A stretch of DNA of 11,158 nt, from positions 1 to 11,158 of the forward strand of contig JAKAHF010000022.1 in NCBI GenBank assembly GCA_021815245.1, in the 5' to 3' direction. Below, piece after piece: positions 7,254 through 11,158 of the stretch. Made by a program: the position numbers and the translations under genes. The notes under the pieces were generated by a model. The model was not told the origin of the DNA and searched no databases. It saw only the letters and a program-made list of their open reading frames with translations. The stretch comes from Actinomycetes bacterium (GTDB lineage Bacteria > Actinomycetota > Thermoleophilia > RBG-16-64-13). How positions within the stretch are numbered: position 1 is the stretch's first letter; every line of letters begins with the position of its first letter.

Positions 7254-7259
7254 CCTCCT
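7254..7259 (-). promoter_or_regulatory. Shine-Dalgarno AGGAGG of the NlpC/P60 gene
   Basis: A perfect AGGAGG on the minus strand lies five bases before ATC (7248) and eight before ATA (7245), both in frame with the signal peptide. It is the main evidence that translation begins here in spite of the missing standard start codon. The AGG can also pair weakly with GCCT upstream (7266-7263 with 7256-7253), which might tune initiation. Confidence 0.6.
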
Positions 7260-7282
7260 GGTAGGCTTTTACTTCGAAAGAC

Positions 7283-7297
7283 CCGGCGAGTCGCCGG
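7283..7297 (-). promoter_or_regulatory. Hairpin in the NlpC/P60 mRNA leader
   Basis: CCGGCGA and TCGCCGG are perfect 7-base arms around a single base, which in RNA would fold as a 5-6-bp GC stem with a small loop. It sits about midway between the candidate promoter and the Shine-Dalgarno sequence. I do not recognise it as part of a known riboswitch. It could be an operator in DNA or a leader structure in RNA. Confidence 0.35.
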
Positions 7298-7322
7298 AGC
7301 CTCTCGTTTCAAATTCCTGGGG

Positions 7323-7356
7323 ACTGTAACAGATTTCGCACCGAGCGACCAGTCAA
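7323..7356 (-). promoter_or_regulatory. Possible promoter of the NlpC/P60 gene
   Basis: On the minus strand TTGACT (7356-7351) is a good -35 box, followed after 17 bases by TCTGTT, a weak -10. Slightly downstream is TGTTACAGT (7331-7323), an extended -10 type sequence that would use the -35 poorly, since the spacer is 22 bases. Either would give a leader of about 70 bases before the AGGAGG-led start. The amidase gene ends only 41 bp upstream of this site, so read-through is also possible. Confidence 0.35.
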
Positions 7357-7396
7357 GGGTGGCGCAGGGAGCGCCGCCACCGAGGCACGATGATGC

Positions 7397-8467
7397 CTAG
7401 ATGCGGGCCAAATAGGCTTCTATGCCGTGGAGGATGGCCTGCGCTTCGCGGGCGATCACCGCCGGATCGGTCAATGACGGACCCTCTTTGGGATGGGTCA
7501 GGAATCCGGGCTCGACCAAGACGGCGAGCGGCTTGACCTCTCGCAGACTGGCATAGTTGCGACCGTGCTTGCGAAGGTCGACTCGTCCCAACTCCTTCGA
7601 AAGGGCGTTGACGATGTAGCCGGCGAGGCGCTTGCCCGCGTGCGACTGATAGATGCGGTTCGCGAAGAAGTACGTGGCCGCGCCCTCCGCCTTGGGACTA
7701 CGGTTGGCGGCGTGGTGTATGCAGATGTGCATGTGCGGCTCCCAGGCGTTGGCCGCCTCGGTGCGCTCATACAAGGGGATGGAGATGTCGGTCTCGCGCG
7801 TGAGGAAGACGGCCGCCCCTTGGCTCTCGAGAAGCCGGGCCAGCTCTTTGGCCAAGGCGAGATTGACGTCTTTCTCGTCGAACCGGGTGCCTACCTGCCG
7901 CAAGCACGAACGCTCGCTGCCTCCGTGCGCCGGGTCGATGCTCACGCGCAGGCCAGGTAGTTCTCGTTGCCCCACGTAGCCGTTCATGCGATCTGCGATG
8001 CTGCCCTCGGCGTCGTCGGCCAACTTCTTGAGTCGGGCCAGCCGGTCGAACGTGGTCTCGCCCACGATGCCGTCGACGTTGAGTCCGGCGTTGCGCTGGA
8101 ACTCGGTCACGGCCACTTCGAGCGCCGGTGAGAAGATGCCGTCGACCGGTCCGCAATCAAAGCCCAGTTCGCTGAGACGCCGTTGAAGATACAGAACGTC
8201 GTCGCCCCTCATGTAGGGCACGCGCATGTACAGAAGGCGTTCTCCGGGCCGGTAGCCCGCCTCGACCAATTCGGTCCACGTGTTGTCACCCACAACACCG
8301 TCGGCGAACAGCAGATGTGTCTGCTGGAAAGCCCTGATGGCTCTCTCAGTGTGGGGGCCGAACATGCCATCGGCGCCTTCGTTGCCAAGCAAATAGCCCA
8401 GGGCAGCCAGGCGCGTCTGGATGTCGACCACCTGTTTGCCTGTATCACCTCTGCCGACTGGACGCAT
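7397..8467 (-). CDS. CwlM-like N-acetylmuramoyl-L-alanine amidase (two peptidoglycan-binding domains, Amidase_3)
   Basis: The 356-residue protein has two tandem PG_binding_1 domains (about 5-70 and 85-145, each with an Asp-Gly-Gly/Ile-x-Gly turn such as DGVVG and DGIVG) followed by an Amidase_3 domain (about 172-356). Zinc ligands are all present: His181 in IDPAHGG, Glu198 in FDEKDVN and His251 in ICIHHAAN, with the catalytic Glu319 in LVEPGF. The order and the wording of the binding domains recall CwlM of mycobacteria, which is cytoplasmic and regulates peptidoglycan precursor synthesis. This protein also lacks a signal peptide: the codons upstream of 8467 contain no start before an in-frame stop, and the ATG is placed for a leaderless transcript. 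So it is either a CwlM-like cytoplasmic regulator that keeps catalytic residues, or an amidase exported by a route not visible here. Confidence 0.85.
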   Translation of the reverse strand: MRPVGRGDTGKQVVDIQTRLAALGYLLGNEGADGMFGPHTERAIRAFQQTHLLFADGVVGDNTWTELVEAGYRPGERLLYMRVPYMRGDDVLYLQRRLSELGFDCGPVDGIFSPALEVAVTEFQRNAGLNVDGIVGETTFDRLARLKKLADDAEGSIADRMNGYVGQRELPGLRVSIDPAHGGSERSCLRQVGTRFDEKDVNLALAKELARLLESQGAAVFLTRETDISIPLYERTEAANAWEPHMHICIHHAANRSPKAEGAATYFFANRIYQSHAGKRLAGYIVNALSKELGRVDLRKHGRNYASLREVKPLAVLVEPGFLTHPKEGPSLTDPAVIAREAQAILHGIEAYLARI

Positions 8468-8488
8468 TTGGCTATTATACTCAACGCC
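8468..8488. promoter_or_regulatory. Overlapping divergent -10 region for amidase and capA
   Basis: The whole gap between the two divergent start codons is 21 bp. On the minus strand a consensus TATAAT (8479-8474) ends six bases before the amidase ATG. On the plus strand TATACT (8476-8481) ends seven bases before the capA ATG. The two hexamers overlap in 8476-8479. Both placements predict transcription from at or next to the A of the ATG, so both mRNAs would be leaderless; neither gene has a Shine-Dalgarno sequence. -35 boxes are weak on both sides and would lie inside the opposite gene. Confidence 0.6.
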
Positions 8489-9820
8489 ATGTCGCCGACG
8501 ATCATCACATCTGGGAGCGAACGCTCATCCACGAGTCTGTGGGCGGTACTGGCGGTCGTGGTCTGGATAGCGGCCATCGCGCTTGGTGTGTGGTACTTCT
8601 GGGATCGCGACGGGGCTTCGGCGGCATCCGCCGAGACCTCTGTCACCGTAGCCGCGACATCGCCCGCCGGAGGGCCTCAGCCCGGTCAAGAGACATCTTC
8701 GCCCTCCTCCACGACCAGCGACGAGACGACGACCACAACCGTGCCGGCCACCACAACGACGCAGTCGGCCACCACAACGACGCAGTCGACGACAACGACG
8801 ACCGTGCGGCGCGTGCTCACGGTGGCGGCAAGCGGCGACGTGTTGGGCGACCGGGGCGTCGGCCTGTTCATCGACAAGAAGGGCGCCGAACCACTGCTTG
8901 CCAATGTGCGTTCGATCTTCGAGCAGTCGTCCATCGCTTTCCTGAATCTCGAAGGCCCGATCTCCGACAAGGGCTCCAGGGCCACCTGGAAGGAGTACAC
9001 ATTCGAGGCCCGCACCGAGCTGGCCGACGCCCTTGCCTTGGGCGGCATCGATGTGGTCAGCCTCGCCAACAACCATGCCATGGACTACGGCAGCAAAGCT
9101 CTTCTCGACACGTTCCCCCGGCTGAGTGCGGTCGGGGTGCACTGGGCGGGAGCCGGTGCCGACGCCGCGGCGGCGTCGGCACCGGCGCTGCTCATCACTC
9201 CCGCGGGCATGGTCGCCGTATTGGCCTTCACCGACATCATCCCCGGAGGGTTCGCGGCGGGTAGCAGCTCACCGGGGGTCAACACGACGACTCCCGACCG
9301 CAAGGCCATGATCGCCGCGGTCAAGAAGGCCGCCAAGAAGGCCAAGTTCGTCATCTGCAGCTTTCACTGGGGCGAGGAGTACAAAGGCCGTCCCAACTCC
9401 ACCCAGCGCGAGCTTGCCCATGCGGTCATCGACGCGGGCGCCGATCTGGTGCTCGGCCACCATCCTCACGTGCTGCAGGGCTTCGAGGTCTACAAGGATC
9501 GCCTCATCGCCTACAGCTTGGGAGACTTCGTCTGGGACCACTACTCACAGGAGACGGGCGAGACCGTCATCGTGCAGGTGGAGATACCCGGCAAGGGAGG
9601 ACCCTCGTTCGTGCTCACCCCCATCTATCTCGACGACGTGACAGGAGTGCCGTCGCCGGTCACCGGCGATCATGCGGCCTCCATCCTCAAGCGGGTGGCC
9701 GGCTACAGCGCCGACCTGGGAGTGCAGCTCACGATCAAGGACGACCGCGCCTACTATCAGCCGCAGAGCGCGGACTCGACAGCGGCCGCGCCGGCCGAGG
9801 CGGCGGCCACCCCCGAGTAA
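8489..9820 (+). CDS. Membrane-anchored CapA-family protein (poly-gamma-glutamate capsule PgsA-like)
   Basis: The 443-residue protein starts with a short cytoplasmic tail and one membrane helix (about 17-38). A Ser/Thr-rich stalk follows (about 50-107, with runs of TTTT) and then a CapA domain (about 109-420) with the family motifs SGDVLGDR (115-122), NLEGPI (153-158), NNHAMDYG (194-201), SFHWGEEYK (291-299), GHHPHVLQ (323-330) and SLGDFVWD (343-350). These His/Asp/Asn residues form the metallophosphatase-like core. CapA/PgsA proteins are needed for poly-gamma-glutamate capsule in bacilli, but no pgsB or pgsC partner is present, so the substrate here is unknown. The domain should face the outside of the membrane. 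The ATG at 8489 is chosen because a -10 box precedes it by seven bases and the membrane helix follows; the frame is open upstream but only antisense to the amidase. An Ala-rich tail ends the protein. Confidence 0.85.
   Translation: MSPTIITSGSERSSTSLWAVLAVVVWIAAIALGVWYFWDRDGASAASAETSVTVAATSPAGGPQPGQETSSPSSTTSDETTTTTVPATTTTQSATTTTQSTTTTTVRRVLTVAASGDVLGDRGVGLFIDKKGAEPLLANVRSIFEQSSIAFLNLEGPISDKGSRATWKEYTFEARTELADALALGGIDVVSLANNHAMDYGSKALLDTFPRLSAVGVHWAGAGADAAAASAPALLITPAGMVAVLAFTDIIPGGFAAGSSSPGVNTTTPDRKAMIAAVKKAAKKAKFVICSFHWGEEYKGRPNSTQRELAHAVIDAGADLVLGHHPHVLQGFEVYKDRLIAYSLGDFVWDHYSQETGETVIVQVEIPGKGGPSFVLTPIYLDDVTGVPSPVTGDHAASILKRVAGYSADLGVQLTIKDDRAYYQPQSADSTAAAPAEAAATPE
8747..8788 (+). repeat. 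21-bp tandem repeat in the capA stalk
   Basis: The unit GCCACCACAACGACGCAGTCG occurs twice without change (8747-8767 and 8768-8788) and is followed by a degenerate third copy. It encodes the Ala/Thr/Gln/Ser stalk with TTTTQS. Exact nucleotide identity suggests recent duplication, so stalk length probably varies between strains. Confidence 0.85.
9152..9186 (+). repeat. Perfect 16-bp inverted repeat inside capA
   Basis: Left arm 9152-9167 and right arm 9171-9186 are exact reverse complements with only CGG between them. The RNA of either strand would fold into a very stable GC hairpin. It lies in the part of the CapA domain encoding GAGADAAAASAP (about residues 221-232), a region where family members usually have a Gly-Ala-Gly followed by Ala-rich residues. 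No run of T follows, so it is not a typical terminator. Confidence 0.85.
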
Positions 9821-9846
9821 CCCGCAGTCTGCCGAGCGCGCCCCGC

Positions 9847-11158
9847 TCAGCGATTCAGGTCGCGTCCCTTCTTCTGCAGGTAGGCACCATAGCCCGACAT
9901 CTTGCCCAAGATCCTCACGCCACGTAGAGGCGACGGCAGGATGAAGCTCGAGTAGCGCCCCCCGGCCGAGTAGATGGCCTGAGTGAGCGGTCGCTGCGAG
10001 ATGTTGACGATGGGTTTGCTGTAGCGGTCCATGAGCGCGGCACAGTTCTTGATGAAGTCGAGCTCGCGCTCGCTCAGCTCCGGCTGGATGCCGAGATCGT
10101 CACGGCAGCGGTCCGCGCGCGAGACGTCCCCCTCGGCCCCTTGGACCATCTTCATCTCTTCGAGTTCGGCCACGGCGCGCTTGCTCTCCCCCACCGAGCC
10201 GACGACGCCCATGACGATGATTGCGTCGACCTGATCGCTCGCGGCGAGCGCCTCGACGACGGCTTCGGGCACGCCCGGCGTCACCGTCGCCACCATGTCG
10301 ATCGGGTTGGAGTGACTCCAGAAGGCCGGCAGCACCTTGTTGAGCGCCTCGGTCACCTCGGCCGACAACCCGGCCAATTGCAGTCCCGAACGCGAGATCT
10401 CATCGGACACGAGCACGCCCCAGCCGCCGCCCAGCGTCGCCACGGCGACCCGTCTGCCGGCCGGCAGGGGCATGTAGGCAAGGGCGAAGGTGAGGTCCAT
10501 GAACTCGTCGGGATCGGTCACGACGATGAGACCTGACTGCCGGGCCGCAGCCTGAAAGACCGCGGTCGACGAGGTGAGCGCGCCCGTGTGCGAAGCGGCC
10601 GCCTTCTTGCCGTACTCGCTCATGCCGCCCCGCAGCACCACGACCGGCTTGTCGAGCGAGGTGGCACGCACAACGTCGAGCAGCCGCCGTCCGTCGTCGA
10701 AGCCCTCCATGTAGGCAACGATGGTGTTGGTCTCAGGGTCGTTATGCAGGTAGTTGATGAAATCCACCGCGTCGATCTGGGCCTCGTTGCCCACTCCGAC
10801 GAACTTGCCCACTCCCCCGCGCCGGTTCTCGGCCGACACCAGAAGCTGCAGTCCCAGGTTGCCCGACTGCGACACCATGCTCGCGCCTCCGGGCTCCGGA
10901 CGCACCAACATGAACCCGGTGCCGTACAGCTTGTGATGCGAAGAGATGATGCCCATGCAGTTCGGCCCTACGAGCGCCATGTCGTACTTGTCGGCTATGG
11001 CGATCATCTCGTCTTCCATCGCCCGTCCCTCGGGTCCCACCTCCGAGAAGCCGGCCGAGACCACGACCACGGCCGCCACGCCCCGGCTTCCGCACTCCTC
11101 CACGACGCCGTTGACGAACTTGGCCGGCACGGCGATGAGCACGAGCTTGAGCAGCACG
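9847..11158 (-). CDS. ADP-forming acetyl/acyl-CoA synthetase alpha subunit, C-terminal part
   Basis: The gene enters from the right edge; the GTG at 11157 is only the first complete codon in the window and not a believable start, because the CoA-binding domain is already under way (VPAKFV at fragment residues 10-15). The 436 visible residues contain GPNCMG (64-69), the succinyl-CoA-ligase-like VSQSGNLG (95-102), and AAASHTGAL (186-194), where His190 corresponds to the phosphohistidine that carries phosphate between acyl-CoA and ADP. The protein ends before any ATP-grasp domain, so this is an alpha-type subunit and a separate beta gene is expected nearby. Enzymes of this family convert acetyl-CoA or other acyl-CoA with ADP and phosphate to the acid, CoA and ATP in the cytoplasm, a fermentative energy step. 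It converges on capA across 26 bp. Confidence 0.82.
   Translation of the reverse strand, partial: VLLKLVLIAVPAKFVNGVVEECGSRGVAAVVVVSAGFSEVGPEGRAMEDEMIAIADKYDMALVGPNCMGIISSHHKLYGTGFMLVRPEPGGASMVSQSGNLGLQLLVSAENRRGGVGKFVGVGNEAQIDAVDFINYLHNDPETNTIVAYMEGFDDGRRLLDVVRATSLDKPVVVLRGGMSEYGKKAAASHTGALTSSTAVFQAAARQSGLIVVTDPDEFMDLTFALAYMPLPAGRRVAVATLGGGWGVLVSDEISRSGLQLAGLSAEVTEALNKVLPAFWSHSNPIDMVATVTPGVPEAVVEALAASDQVDAIIVMGVVGSVGESKRAVAELEEMKMVQGAEGDVSRADRCRDDLGIQPELSERELDFIKNCAALMDRYSKPIVNISQRPLTQAIYSAGGRYSSFILPSPLRGVRILGKMSGYGAYLQKKGRDLNR

Noticed and set aside
7246..7325. A c-di-AMP (ydaO-type) riboswitch in the leader of the NlpC/P60 gene
   Set aside because: Such riboswitches do control wall hydrolases in actinobacteria, but this leader is too short and lacks the conserved blocks.
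7358..7381. Hairpin with 7-bp arms after the amidase stop as a terminator
   Set aside because: GGTGGCG and CGCCACC pair, but the loop is 10 bases and neither strand has a run of T after the stem. It may slow polymerase but is not a standard terminator.
8183..8488. Upstream extension of capA by 102 codons
   Set aside because: The stretch is antisense to the amidase N-terminus, is not protein-like, and would put the membrane helix in the middle; the ATG at 8489 follows a -10 box.
9834..9848. GAGCG-CGCCC-CGCTC hairpin between capA and the CoA synthetase gene
   Set aside because: Only five pairs, no T tract, and it overlaps the stop codon of the convergent gene.

Overview
The window looks like chromosomal DNA of a high-GC actinobacterium (Actinomycetota). 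I base this on the strong G/C third-position bias, short intergenic gaps, a fused PafB/PafC-type WYL regulator, a CwlM-like amidase and start codons that sit about 7 bases after a -10 box (leaderless style). The mix of a type IV pilus retraction ATPase with an ADP-forming acyl-CoA synthetase subunit suggests a deep-branching, possibly anaerobic lineage such as Coriobacteriia and relatives. That placement is inference. I see no phage, insertion sequence, CRISPR array, rRNA or tRNA.

Layout. (1) 1-1081, minus: 5' part of an AddB/UvrD-like helicase-nuclease gene that runs off the left edge. (2) 1082-1158: divergent promoter region carrying a PafBC-like promoter candidate (minus) and a 7-bp-arm palindrome abutting the next start codon (plus). 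(3) 1159-3746, plus: a 696-aa PafB-PafC fusion overlapping by 4 bp a small four-helix membrane protein of the phage_holin_4_2/YvlD type. (4) 3780-8467, minus: a probable gene string read as amidase (CwlM-like), NlpC/P60 endopeptidase, histone-deacetylase-family enzyme, PilT. (5) 8489-9820, plus: a membrane-anchored CapA-family protein, divergent from the amidase across only 21 bp. (6) 9847-11158, minus: 3' part of an ADP-forming acetyl/acyl-CoA synthetase alpha subunit that runs off the right edge.

How the genes fit together. The left end looks like a DNA-damage module: a PafBC-like activator back to back with a recombination helicase whose upstream region resembles a PafBC-dependent promoter. 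The centre is an envelope module: a cytoplasmic CwlM-like amidase that keeps its zinc ligands, a secreted coiled-coil NlpC/P60 hydrolase, and a CapA protein with a Thr-rich stalk. A deacetylase and PilT follow on the same strand. The most interesting points are in regulation and starts. Amidase and capA appear to be transcribed outward from one overlapping -10 region, both as leaderless mRNAs. The NlpC/P60 gene has a perfect AGGAGG and a clear signal peptide but no ATG, GTG or TTG start. The pafBC start is embedded in a perfect palindrome. capA carries a 35-bp perfect inverted repeat inside its coding sequence. I did not identify a wholly new multi-gene system; these are specific, checkable oddities in an otherwise recognisable region.
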